A program made the translations under genes and the position numbers. The notes under the pieces are model-generated. The model saw only the letters and a list, made by a program, of their open reading frames with translations. It searched no databases and was not told where the DNA came from. From Ruminococcus sp. CAG:382 (GTDB lineage: Bacteria; Bacillota; Clostridia; Oscillospirales; CAG-382), in the NCBI GenBank assembly GCA_000433115.1, contig FR892160.1, forward strand, positions 1-5,387: DNA of 5,387 bases. Reading direction: 5' to 3'. Shown here one piece after another: positions 1 through 5,387 of the stretch (position 1 is its first letter; each line of letters begins with the position of its first letter).

Positions 1-6
1 GATTTT

Positions 7-183
7 TTATTCGGGCTTGGGTGCGTCTACGGGGCAGACACCTGCGCAAGCGCCGCAGTCAGCGCAGAGACCTGCGTCGATTACGTATTTTCCGTCATCG
101 CCGACAGAAATAGCGCCTGCGGGACATTCAGCTTCGCAAGTGCCGCAGCCGATGCAAACATCATTCTGAATTGCGTATGCCAT
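7..183 (-). CDS. 2[4Fe-4S] bacterial (clostridial-type) ferredoxin, 58 aa
   Basis: This is a small soluble electron carrier that shuttles low-potential electrons between oxidoreductases in the cytoplasm of anaerobes. The translation begins MAYAIQNDVCIGCGTC and shows two cysteine motifs: CxxCxxCxxxCP at C10, C13, C16 and C20, and the same pattern at C40, C43, C46 and C50. In this family C10/C13/C16 plus C50 bind one cluster, and C40/C43/C46 plus C20 bind the other. All eight ligands are present, and 58 residues is close to the usual length of about 55-60. An AGGAGG Shine-Dalgarno lies at 192-197, 8 nt before the ATG, which fixes the start. The gene is too short for a typical ORF cutoff but is convincing. 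It follows metY on the same strand by 51 nt, so it may be read through from that unit, although a separate promoter cannot be excluded. The redox partner cannot be inferred from this window. Confidence 0.95.
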   Translation of the reverse strand: MAYAIQNDVCIGCGTCEAECPAGAISVGDDGKYVIDAGLCADCGACAGVCPVDAPKPE

Positions 184-213
184 AGTTGGTTCCTCCTGTG
201 TGAGATTGTATAT

Positions 214-233
214 GTTATTATTTGGCTAATAAC
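214..233 (-). other. AT-rich hairpin directly after metY stop
   Basis: A perfect 7-bp inverted repeat (GTTATTA at 214-220 and TAATAAC at 227-233, 6-nt loop) starts one base past the metY stop codon. On the minus strand it is not followed by a run of T, and the stem is mostly A-T pairs, so it is a poor intrinsic terminator. It could attenuate or process the transcript between metY and the ferredoxin gene. The symmetry is seen in the sequence; any function is a guess. Confidence 0.25.
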
Positions 234-234
234 C

Positions 235-1500
235 TTAAATATTTGAAAGAGCCTGTTCGATATCGGCAAGTATGTCGGAAACATCCTCAATGCCGACAGA
301 AAGGCGGACCAGACCGGGGCTGATTCCCGCGTCAATAAGTTGGCTGTCGGAAAGCTGGCGGTGTGTCGCGCTGGCAGGATGAAGCACGCTCGTGCGCACA
401 TCGGCGACATGGACAATGTTGTTTGCCATTTTAAGGCTGTCCATGAATTTCACTGCCGCGTTTCTACCGCCTTTGAACACGATGCTCATAACACCGCTCT
501 GTCCGTCCGGCATATATTTCATTGCAAGCTCATGATATGGGTCGCTTTCGAGACCGGGGTAATTCACTCGCTCTATTTCAGGGCGTTTTTCAAGATATTT
601 AGCGACGGTCAAAGCATTTTTTGCGTGGCGCTCCATGCGGACTCCGAGAGTCTGTGTGCCGAGGTCGGTGAGAAATGCCGAAAAGGCGGCGGGGTACATA
701 CCGAGGTCGCGGATGAGCTGTACGCGGAGCTTTGTTATATATGCGGCTTTGCCGAAGCTTTCGGTGTATGTCAGACCATGATATGATTCATCGGGGGTTG
801 TCAGCTCAGGGTATCTGTTCTTGTCCCAGACGAAATTTCCCGAATCGATCACGACGCCGCCGACGCAGGTGGCGTGACCGTCAAGGTATTTTGTTGTGGA
901 ATGTACGACGATATCAGCCCCGAAGCGTATGGGATTGCAGAAAATCGGTGTCGGGAAGGTGTTGTCAACGATGAGAGGTACGCCGTTTTTATGGGCGATT
1001 CGTGCCAGCTTTTCAATGTCAAGCACTGAAAGGGCAGGGTTTGCGAGGGATTCGCCGAATACGGCACGCGTGTTGGGGCGGAACGCCTTCTGGATTTCAT
1101 CTTCGGAGGCATCCTGATCGATAAAAGTGCAGTCAATCCCCATACGGCGCATTGTAACATTGAAAAGGTTGTATGTGCCGCCGTAAATCTTTGCACAGGC
1201 AATGAAATGCTGTCCCGCTGTGCAGATATTGAACAACGACAGGAAAGAAGCGGCTTGTCCGCTGGTCGTGCATACAGCACCGATGCCTCCTTCGAGGGCG
1301 GCAAGCTTTTGCTCATAGTATGCGACGGTGGGATTCGATATACGTGAATACATATGACCGTCGGCGGCAAGATCAAACAGCTTGCCGATATCGTCGGTGG
1401 AGTCATAGGTATATGTCGTTGATTGATAGATGGGAAGGGCGAGAGGCTCGCCGTTGCCTGAGATATAGCCTGTTTTAAGGCATTTTGTGTCGTTTTTCAT
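235..1500 (-). CDS. metY: O-acetylhomoserine sulfhydrylase (O-acetylhomoserine aminocarboxypropyltransferase), PLP enzyme
   Basis: This enzyme forms L-homocysteine from O-acetyl-L-homoserine and sulfide in the direct-sulfhydrylation route to methionine. It is a cytoplasmic member of the Cys/Met-metabolism fold-type I PLP family. Visible motifs are YSRISNPT (Y51 and R53, phosphate contacts from the neighbouring subunit), SGQAA (80-84, cofactor phosphate loop), VDNTF (D179, ring nitrogen of PLP), HSTTKYLDGHA with the Schiff-base lysine K204, HPASATHRQL (374-383) and GLVRLSVGIED with R399 for the substrate carboxylate. Its 421 residues and the PDESYHGL segment near 237-244 fit the sulfhydrylase subgroup rather than cystathionine gamma-synthase or beta-lyase, which run to about 380-390. 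AAGGAA at 1511-1516 lies 10 nt before the ATG and abuts the stop codon of the upstream gene. The 16-nt gap suggests co-transcription with that LCP-like gene. Preference for O-acetyl over O-succinyl or O-phospho esters is inferred from family resemblance only. Confidence 0.93.
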   Translation of the reverse strand: MKNDTKCLKTGYISGNGEPLALPIYQSTTYTYDSTDDIGKLFDLAADGHMYSRISNPTVAYYEQKLAALEGGIGAVCTTSGQAASFLSLFNICTAGQHFIACAKIYGGTYNLFNVTMRRMGIDCTFIDQDASEDEIQKAFRPNTRAVFGESLANPALSVLDIEKLARIAHKNGVPLIVDNTFPTPIFCNPIRFGADIVVHSTTKYLDGHATCVGGVVIDSGNFVWDKNRYPELTTPDESYHGLTYTESFGKAAYITKLRVQLIRDLGMYPAAFSAFLTDLGTQTLGVRMERHAKNALTVAKYLEKRPEIERVNYPGLESDPYHELAMKYMPDGQSGVMSIVFKGGRNAAVKFMDSLKMANNIVHVADVRTSVLHPASATHRQLSDSQLIDAGISPGLVRLSVGIEDVSDILADIEQALSNI

Positions 1501-1516
1501 TTGCTTGGAATTCCTT

Positions 1517-2482
1517 TTATGCGATGGATTGGTCTATTAACGAGATGCCCTTTGCCCAGTCGGGAATACTTACATTGTCGTCCGAATAATCCTGTACCAT
1601 AGGGTAATCGATCGTTGTCTGCTTTGCGGTTGCGTATGAGAAGATCAGGCGCGAAAGCTCGGAAAATTCGCTGTACGACATATTTGTGTCAAACAGGTCG
1701 AAGAGCTTTTTCTGAGCGACGAGGTCTGTTGTGAATTTCGTATCCGAGCATATTTGCTTTATGAGTGCGTTACCCATCGAGCGTTGGAAGCGATAGTCTT
1801 TTGCATCCTCCGATTGCTGTGAATTGAAAATCCCCGCTGCGTTTGTTTCGGTCAGCGTGACCTTTCCGGCATTTACGGTTATGTAATGTTCGTCGGAGCG
1901 CTGTGATTCGGGGATTACGGAAAAATCGGGATTCAGAAATTTCACGTCATACGGAAGCGTCACGGTGAGGTCGTTTTTGAGAGAGGCAAGCCCGACGACC
2001 GTAGAGGTTTTCGCGACTGCGTAATATCCGACGTCGTGACCGACGAGAGCGGACAGTTTTTTAACGTCGTAATCGGTGGTCTGAGCGCCGAGAAGATCGT
2101 AAAGCGGGACGTTTCTGCCACTGTTGTCAAGGTTCATATCCACGGGGAAGGAGCAGAGAACGTACGAGCCGGACTGTTTCGAAGCGTATACATATACTGC
2201 TGAACAAACATCATTTGCATCATTTTTTGTTATGAAGAGGCAATCGAACACCGTGTCCTCAACGGGAACGGTCGGATTCGATACCTCGGTTTCGCCTGCG
2301 GAGATATCGCTTATGTTCGCGGATGCCTCGCTGTCGGAGGTTTCGGCGCCGTCGCTCGTTTCGTTGAATATCGGTTTCAGAACCGCATCCTCAAGCTTCG
2401 GAATAAGCTTCCAGGCAGCGAAGCCGAGCACAACGAGCATCAGCACGAGGGTCAATATGAAATTCCTGAAGGCGGATGACAT
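1517..2482 (-). CDS. Membrane-anchored protein with divergent LytR-CpsA-Psr (LCP)-like domain
   Basis: The 321-residue product has one N-terminal membrane segment at about residues 8-24, followed by a Ser/Glu/Asp/Thr-rich linker (about 41-75) and an extracellular domain. LCP enzymes transfer undecaprenyl-linked glycopolymers to peptidoglycan. The resemblance is by pattern: FDCLFITKND (79-88) fits the first LCP strand, SFPVDM (111-116) sits where the family has S-x-P-R-D, GHDVGYYAVA (149-158) fits the following helix and strand, and DYRFQRSMGNALIKQ (229-243) aligns with the D-x-x-R-x-x-R-Q helix. The PRD arginine is valine here, and the arginine-rich strand before the last helix reads FNSQQ. 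If this is an LCP fold, it is therefore probably not a normal transferase. The start is set at 2482 because GGAGG (2490-2494) sits 7 nt upstream; the longer reading from 2509 would place that site inside the coding sequence. It is the first gene of the leftward unit. The fold is inferred and the function unknown. Confidence 0.62.
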   Translation of the reverse strand: MSSAFRNFILTLVLMLVVLGFAAWKLIPKLEDAVLKPIFNETSDGAETSDSEASANISDISAGETEVSNPTVPVEDTVFDCLFITKNDANDVCSAVYVYASKQSGSYVLCSFPVDMNLDNSGRNVPLYDLLGAQTTDYDVKKLSALVGHDVGYYAVAKTSTVVGLASLKNDLTVTLPYDVKFLNPDFSVIPESQRSDEHYITVNAGKVTLTETNAAGIFNSQQSEDAKDYRFQRSMGNALIKQICSDTKFTTDLVAQKKLFDLFDTNMSYSEFSELSRLIFSYATAKQTTIDYPMVQDYSDDNVSIPDWAKGISLIDQSIA

Positions 2483-2489
2483 TGGCATA

Positions 2490-2494
2490 CCTCC
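2490..2494 (-). promoter_or_regulatory. Ribosome binding site that decides the start of the LCP-like gene
   Basis: The minus strand reads GGAGG here, 7 nt before the ATG at 2482. Another in-frame ATG at 2488 is only 1 nt away from it, and the one at 2509 lies upstream of it with no purine-rich site in front. The 321-residue reading is therefore preferred over the 330-residue one. Confidence 0.75.
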
Positions 2495-2504
2495 AAAACG
2501 GTTA

Positions 2505-2523
2505 TTCATGTATCTTCATGTAT
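2505..2523. repeat. Short tandem repeat at the predicted leftward transcription start
   Basis: Two identical copies of TTCATGTAT (2505-2513 and 2515-2523; ATACATGAA on the minus strand) are spaced exactly 10 bp apart, one helical turn. They cover the predicted start point (about 2522) and the first part of the 5' leader of the leftward transcript. They could be an operator or a chance duplication; nothing here distinguishes the two. Confidence 0.4.
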
Positions 2524-2528
2524 ACCAC

Positions 2529-2557
2529 ATTATATATCAAAGCTTCTGTTTTGTCAA
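2529..2557 (-). promoter_or_regulatory. Consensus SigA-type promoter for the leftward LCP-like/metY unit
   Basis: On the minus strand the -35 box is TTGACA (2552-2557) and the -10 box is TATAAT (2529-2534), both exact, with an optimal 17-bp spacer. Transcription would begin near 2522, giving a leader of about 40 nt before the ATG at 2482. That is too short for a SAM (S-box) or T-box element, so no such methionine control is visible for metY from this promoter. Confidence 0.87.
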
Positions 2558-2603
2558 ATGAATTTTATGCTAACTTTCAGTGACACAAAAGTGCCGTAAA
2601 AGC

Positions 2604-2639
2604 TTGCGGCGGCTGATGAAATCAGTTGCGGCGCGTGAT
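2604..2639. repeat. Imperfect direct repeat with internal palindrome between the divergent promoters
   Basis: TTGCGGCGGCTGAT (2604-2617) and TTGCGGCGCGTGAT (2626-2639) match at 12 of 14 positions, differing only by a swapped GC/CG. They recur with a 22-bp period, about two helical turns. Between and overlapping them is the palindrome CTGAT-GAA-ATCAG (2613-2625). The block is GC-rich within an AT-rich intergenic region and sits between the two -35 boxes (47 bp from the left one, 33 bp from the right one). That position and spacing suit a transcription-factor site. The repeat is seen directly; the operator role is inference, and no regulator gene is present in the window. Confidence 0.45.
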
Positions 2640-2671
2640 ATGACGTATTTTAGTGAGAAAATATTTTTCGG

Positions 2672-2700
2672 TTGACAAACAGGTGATTACATTGTATAAT
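2672..2700 (+). promoter_or_regulatory. Consensus SigA-type promoter for the solute-binding lipoprotein gene
   Basis: TTGACA (2672-2677) and TATAAT (2695-2700) are exact matches with a 17-bp spacer. The stretch just upstream (about 2647-2669) is rich in A and T runs and may act as an UP element. Transcription would begin near 2707, leaving a leader of about 27 nt with GAGG (2721-2724) 9 nt before the ATG at 2734. Confidence 0.9.
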
Positions 2701-2733
2701 TGTAGATACAAATAAAATGTGAGGTAGAACACC

Positions 2734-4263
2734 ATGAAAAAATGCGTCTGTGCGCTTATCGCGCTCATTATGTCTTTTCCCTTTCTTACCGCCTGTAACA
2801 ACGGAGACGGCGTAGGCAACGAATCCAAAAATCAAGAAAACGAATCTGCCGCCGTGTCCGGCTCCGTTTCCGATGAGTCGTCCGAGGCATCGGAGGATGG
2901 AAACAAGCCTTACGGCTGGAACCTTCCCGTCAGAGATATGGACAATCGCGAATTCCGTGTTCTCTGCCGCGAATTCGGCGCCGGCTCCGCTTCCATTCTC
3001 GGCTTCAACGGCGAGGTTATACAGCGTCCCGACTTTGATGAACAGACCGCCGATATGGTGGATATAGAAAAATACCGTGTCCGCAGGGAAATCGAGGACA
3101 GATACAACTGTACCATCACGGGTGAGCTTTCCTCCGCCTCTCAGGGTGATTTCAATAACATCGTTAAAAGCTGCGTGCTTACGGGCGAACCGCATTACGA
3201 TATGGTTTTCGACGCATACGGCTTCATGTACACCATCATCGCGGAGGATATGTACGCCGATATTGCGTCCATTGATTCGATAGATCTTTCAAATCCTTGG
3301 TGGGATCAGAACGCGGTGCGCGACCTTTCCATCTGCAAAAAGCTGTATTTCATCTGCGGTGACATCAACACCTACGACAACGACGGCACATGGGTAATTT
3401 ATTACAACAAGGAGCTTGCCGCCAAGGTGATTCCCGACGTAAATTTTTACAGTCTTGTGGAAAACAACGAATGGACATTCGACAAATTTGCCCAGATCGT
3501 TCGCATGGTATCGAGCGATACCGACGGCGTTGACGGTATGAGCGAATTTGATACATGGGGGCTCGGCACGGAATCATACAACGCTTTTGTGCATATGCTT
3601 GCATCGGGGCGCAAGATTGCCCAGAAAGACGAAAATGACGTTCCGTATCTCGATTTTCAGAACGACGGAATGTATACTGTCATGGACAAAATAATGACGT
3701 TCTATTCCGACAACGACAACGTACTGGTTGCAAACCGTTTTTCGGGCAAATACAGCAACCCGTGGGAGGAAACCATAATCAAGGCGTTCCGCGATGGCAG
3801 GGAGCTGTTTTACATGGGCGGACTTATCAATATGGTCGGCTTCCGCACGATTGATTTCAATTTCGGTGTTCTTCCGATTCCCAAGTATACGGCGGAGCAG
3901 GACAATTATTATCATTCCGTTTCCATACATAACATGTCCTGCCTCGGCATTCCAGCCACCACCGACGATTATGACGATTTGGGGCTTATTATCGAGGCGC
4001 TGGGTGCGGAAAGCAAGAACAAGGTTACTCCCGTTTACTACGATAAATGTATGAAGAGCATGTACGTCCGCGACGAGGAGGATGAGGCGATGCTGGATAT
4101 CATTTTTGACTCCCGCTGCTTCGATCTCGGCTCAGTATTCAACTGGGGCGGCATTCTTTGGGAGTTCATGAACATAAACACCAACTTTGCGTCGCGCTTC
4201 GACGCCATTGCGGACGCGGCTCAGGCACAGCTTGAGGAAACGCTCGAATATTTCAGAAAATAA
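2734..4263 (+). CDS. ABC-type extracellular solute-binding lipoprotein, family 1-like
   Basis: The product resembles the lipid-anchored binding subunits of ABC importers, which capture a ligand (often a sugar or oligosaccharide in this family) outside the membrane. It has a lipoprotein signal: MKKCV, a hydrophobic core, then the lipobox LTAC with C21 as the lipidated residue, followed by a Ser/Glu/Asp/Asn-rich linker to about residue 57. NNEWTFDKFAQIV (244-256) and FGVLPIPKY (377-385) match places conserved in family-1 binding proteins. DFDEQTADMVDIEKY (100-114) followed by a charged helix resembles a segment I recall from large clostridial and Paenibacillus members. At 509 residues it is at the large end for the family. 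Eight cysteines remain in the mature part (78, 126, 147, 201, 208, 403, 439, 462), unusual for an exported protein and consistent with an anaerobe. No permease or ATPase gene is adjacent, so the ligand and transporter are unknown. The start is supported by GAGG at 2721-2724. Confidence 0.82.
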   Translation: MKKCVCALIALIMSFPFLTACNNGDGVGNESKNQENESAAVSGSVSDESSEASEDGNKPYGWNLPVRDMDNREFRVLCREFGAGSASILGFNGEVIQRPDFDEQTADMVDIEKYRVRREIEDRYNCTITGELSSASQGDFNNIVKSCVLTGEPHYDMVFDAYGFMYTIIAEDMYADIASIDSIDLSNPWWDQNAVRDLSICKKLYFICGDINTYDNDGTWVIYYNKELAAKVIPDVNFYSLVENNEWTFDKFAQIVRMVSSDTDGVDGMSEFDTWGLGTESYNAFVHMLASGRKIAQKDENDVPYLDFQNDGMYTVMDKIMTFYSDNDNVLVANRFSGKYSNPWEETIIKAFRDGRELFYMGGLINMVGFRTIDFNFGVLPIPKYTAEQDNYYHSVSIHNMSCLGIPATTDDYDDLGLIIEALGAESKNKVTPVYYDKCMKSMYVRDEEDEAMLDIIFDSRCFDLGSVFNWGGILWEFMNINTNFASRFDAIADAAQAQLEETLEYFRK

Positions 4264-4290
4264 CGCATCAGAATAGCATCAATTTTCAAA

Positions 4291-4322
4291 CAGCAGAAGG
4301 CTCGCACGTCGGTCTTCTGCTG
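4291..4322 (+). terminator. Hairpin between the solute-binding protein gene and uppP, no U-tract
   Basis: CAGCAGAAG (4291-4299) and CTTCTGCTG (4314-4322) form a perfect 9-bp stem with a 14-nt loop that can pair further (CG/CG with a bulge). It lies 27 nt after the solute-binding protein stop and 22 nt before the uppP ATG. It is followed by AAACC rather than by T residues, so it does not meet the usual intrinsic-terminator pattern on the plus strand. It could be a partial terminator, an mRNA 3'-end stabiliser or a processing site that uncouples uppP from the upstream gene. The stem itself is certain; the type assigned is tentative. Confidence 0.45.
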
Positions 4323-4344
4323 AAACCATCAAAGGAGAACTCTT

Positions 4345-5172
4345 ATGAACATCATCACCGCCGTATTGTACGGTATCGTGCAGGGACTTACGGAATTTTT
4401 GCCGATCTCAAGCTCGGGGCATCTTTCACTGCTTCAGAACATTTTCGGCACCGATATTGAAAGCAGCATCGCATTCACCGTTTTACTGCATCTCGGCACG
4501 CTTGCGGCGGTAATCATTGCTTATCACAAGGATGTATGGGAGCTTATCAAGGGCTTTTTCTCACTTCTGAAAAAACTGTTTACCGGACATATCAAAGACG
4601 GACTTACGGGCGGAGAGCGTGTTCTTGTCATGCTGATCATCGCGACTTTGCCGCTTGTCGTCGGCGCGGTGCTTGAAAGCAAGGTCGAAGCGCTTTCGGG
4701 TATGAGCTGGCTTATCGGCATATTCCTCATATTCAACGGCTTTATGCTCTGGATGTCGGACAAAATTGCCGTCGGCAACCGACCGCTTGAAAAGGGCAAC
4801 TGGCGTCAGGCGCTGTTTGTCGGACTTATTCAGCTTATTGCGGTAATGCCCGGAATTTCACGCTCAGGTTCGACGATAACCGGCGGTCTGTTTGCGGGCT
4901 TTCCCAAAAAAGATGCGGTGCGGTTCTCATTTCTGCTTTCCATTCCTGCCATACTCGGCGCAAATATCCTGAAGCTTCCCGAACTTATCGGCGACCCGTC
5001 ATTCTCCGCAAATGCGCTCCCGTATCTTTGCGGTGTGCTGGCGGCGGCGTTGTCCGGATTTGCGGCAATAAAACTTCTTCAGTACATATCAAGCGCAAAG
5101 AAGCTTTCGGTTTTCTCGGTTTACTGTATAGCTGTCGGTCTGGCGGCGATAATTTACTGTGTCGTGGCATAG
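4345..5172 (+). CDS. uppP: Undecaprenyl-diphosphatase (UppP/BacA)
   Basis: This integral membrane enzyme removes one phosphate from undecaprenyl diphosphate to regenerate undecaprenyl phosphate, the lipid carrier for peptidoglycan and other envelope glycans. In this family, extra activity gives bacitracin resistance. Two hallmark motifs are intact: VQGLTEFLPISSSGH at residues 12-26, with Q13 and E17 forming the (E/Q)xxxE pair and H26 matching the essential histidine, and PGISRSGSTITGG at 169-181, with R173 the catalytic arginine. Q rather than E at the first position is an accepted variant. The remaining sequence is a series of hydrophobic segments, and 275 residues is the normal length (E. 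coli about 273). AAGGAG at 4332-4337 lies 7 nt before the ATG. No clear promoter is seen in the 81 bp upstream, so transcription may come through the hairpin from the solute-binding protein gene or from a site I cannot recognise. The next gene starts 30 nt downstream, suggesting an operon with it. Confidence 0.96.
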   Translation: MNIITAVLYGIVQGLTEFLPISSSGHLSLLQNIFGTDIESSIAFTVLLHLGTLAAVIIAYHKDVWELIKGFFSLLKKLFTGHIKDGLTGGERVLVMLIIATLPLVVGAVLESKVEALSGMSWLIGIFLIFNGFMLWMSDKIAVGNRPLEKGNWRQALFVGLIQLIAVMPGISRSGSTITGGLFAGFPKKDAVRFSFLLSIPAILGANILKLPELIGDPSFSANALPYLCGVLAAALSGFAAIKLLQYISSAKKLSVFSVYCIAVGLAAIIYCVVA

Positions 5173-5202
5173 CAATTCCAACGAAAGGACGTCTGAACAT
5201 AT

Positions 5203-5387
5203 TTGAAAACAACTGCAAAGAAAAACAATTCGGAAAAAGAAAAAAAGACGACCGGCGGCAAATCCGCTGCGAAAAAAAATAATTCTTCCGCAAAATCCGC
5301 GGGAAAGGCGAAGTCTGCAGCCGGGAAAGCCGAGCAGACTGTGATTGATGTACGTGAAAAACGAAAACCGCTCGGTATTGCGCCGTA
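5203..5387 (+). CDS. N-terminal fragment of a Lys/Ala/Ser-rich protein, unidentified (TTG start, runs off the window)
   Basis: An open frame of 61 complete codons begins with TTG at 5203 and continues past the end of the window. It reads KTTAKKNNSEKEKK followed by alternating KSAAKK / AKSAGKAK-type runs, then a less repetitive part, QTVIDVREKRKPLGIAP. AAAGGA at 5184-5189 lies 13 nt upstream, a little far. An in-frame TGA at 5194 rules out an earlier start, and no ATG occurs in frame in the visible part, only a GTG at 5341. Such basic, low-complexity N-termini occur on clostridial FtsK/SpoIIIE DNA translocases, H1-like nucleoid proteins and some RNA-binding proteins. No diagnostic domain is visible, so no name is assigned. 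It lies 30 nt after uppP on the same strand and is probably co-transcribed. Confidence 0.6.
   Translation, partial: MKTTAKKNNSEKEKKTTGGKSAAKKNNSSAKSAGKAKSAAGKAEQTVIDVREKRKPLGIAP

Noticed and set aside
205..210. TACAAT on the minus strand as a -10 box for a separate ferredoxin promoter
   Set aside because: No recognisable -35 box lies 16-18 bp upstream, and transcription would begin at about the ribosome binding site (192-197), leaving no usable leader.
340..786. Plus-strand open frame of 148 codons antisense to metY
   Set aside because: The opposite strand carries a full set of PLP-enzyme motifs, while this frame has no ribosome binding site and no recognisable protein.
2502..2519. A five-codon mini-ORF (MKIHE, minus strand) in the leader of the LCP-like gene, as a possible leader peptide
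   Set aside because: There is no Shine-Dalgarno in front of it, it starts only about 3 nt after the predicted transcription start, and it has no attenuator hairpin or runs of regulatory codons.
2560..2670. A possible riboswitch or small RNA in the intergenic region
   Set aside because: The region lies upstream of both predicted transcription starts, so it would not be part of either leader. The only structure seen is the direct repeat with its short palindrome.
2650..3195. Minus-strand open frame of 181 codons inside the solute-binding protein gene and promoter
   Set aside because: It lies antisense to a well-supported lipoprotein gene, would run through the consensus plus-strand promoter, and shows no family motif. 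It is a shadow of codon bias on the other strand.
5028..5282. Plus-strand open frame of 84 codons overlapping the uppP 3' end and the next gene
   Set aside because: It overlaps uppP by 145 nt in another frame, has no ribosome binding site and has no protein-like pattern. The frame from TTG at 5203 explains the downstream part better.

Overview
The window looks like chromosomal DNA of an anaerobic member of the Firmicutes, most likely class Clostridia and plausibly an Oscillospiraceae/Ruminococcaceae-type gut organism. This rests on a clostridial 2[4Fe-4S] ferredoxin, purine-rich Shine-Dalgarno sites, SigA-type TTGACA/TATAAT promoters, and a large lipoprotein solute-binding protein that keeps many cysteines although it is exported. 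The assignment is inference from gene content; no rRNA or other taxonomic marker is present.

Layout. Two transcription units diverge from an intergenic region at about 2483-2733. The leftward (minus-strand) unit reads: a membrane-anchored protein resembling a degenerate LytR-CpsA-Psr (LCP) domain (1517-2482), O-acetylhomoserine sulfhydrylase (235-1500, 16 nt downstream), and a 58-residue ferredoxin (7-183, 51 nt further on). The rightward (plus-strand) side reads: a lipoprotein extracellular solute-binding protein (2734-4263), undecaprenyl-diphosphatase UppP/BacA (4345-5172), and the start of an unidentified Lys/Ala/Ser-rich protein with a TTG start that runs off the window (5203-5387).

The divergent region is the most striking non-coding part. 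It holds two exact-consensus promoters (TTGACA-17-TATAAT), one per direction, with their -35 boxes 114 bp apart. Between them lies a 12/14-matching direct repeat with a 22-bp period enclosing a small palindrome, which could be a regulator site. A 9-bp perfect hairpin separates the solute-binding protein from uppP.

How the genes fit together. MetY makes homocysteine from O-acetylhomoserine and sulfide, and the ferredoxin is a general low-potential electron carrier. UppP recycles the undecaprenyl carrier lipid of cell-wall synthesis, and the LCP-like protein may be a remnant or non-catalytic relative of enzymes acting on that carrier. The solute-binding protein has no permease or ATPase gene beside it. 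I see no mobile element, CRISPR array, RNA gene or defence system. Overall this is housekeeping DNA with a few points of interest, and I could not find evidence for a new multi-gene system.
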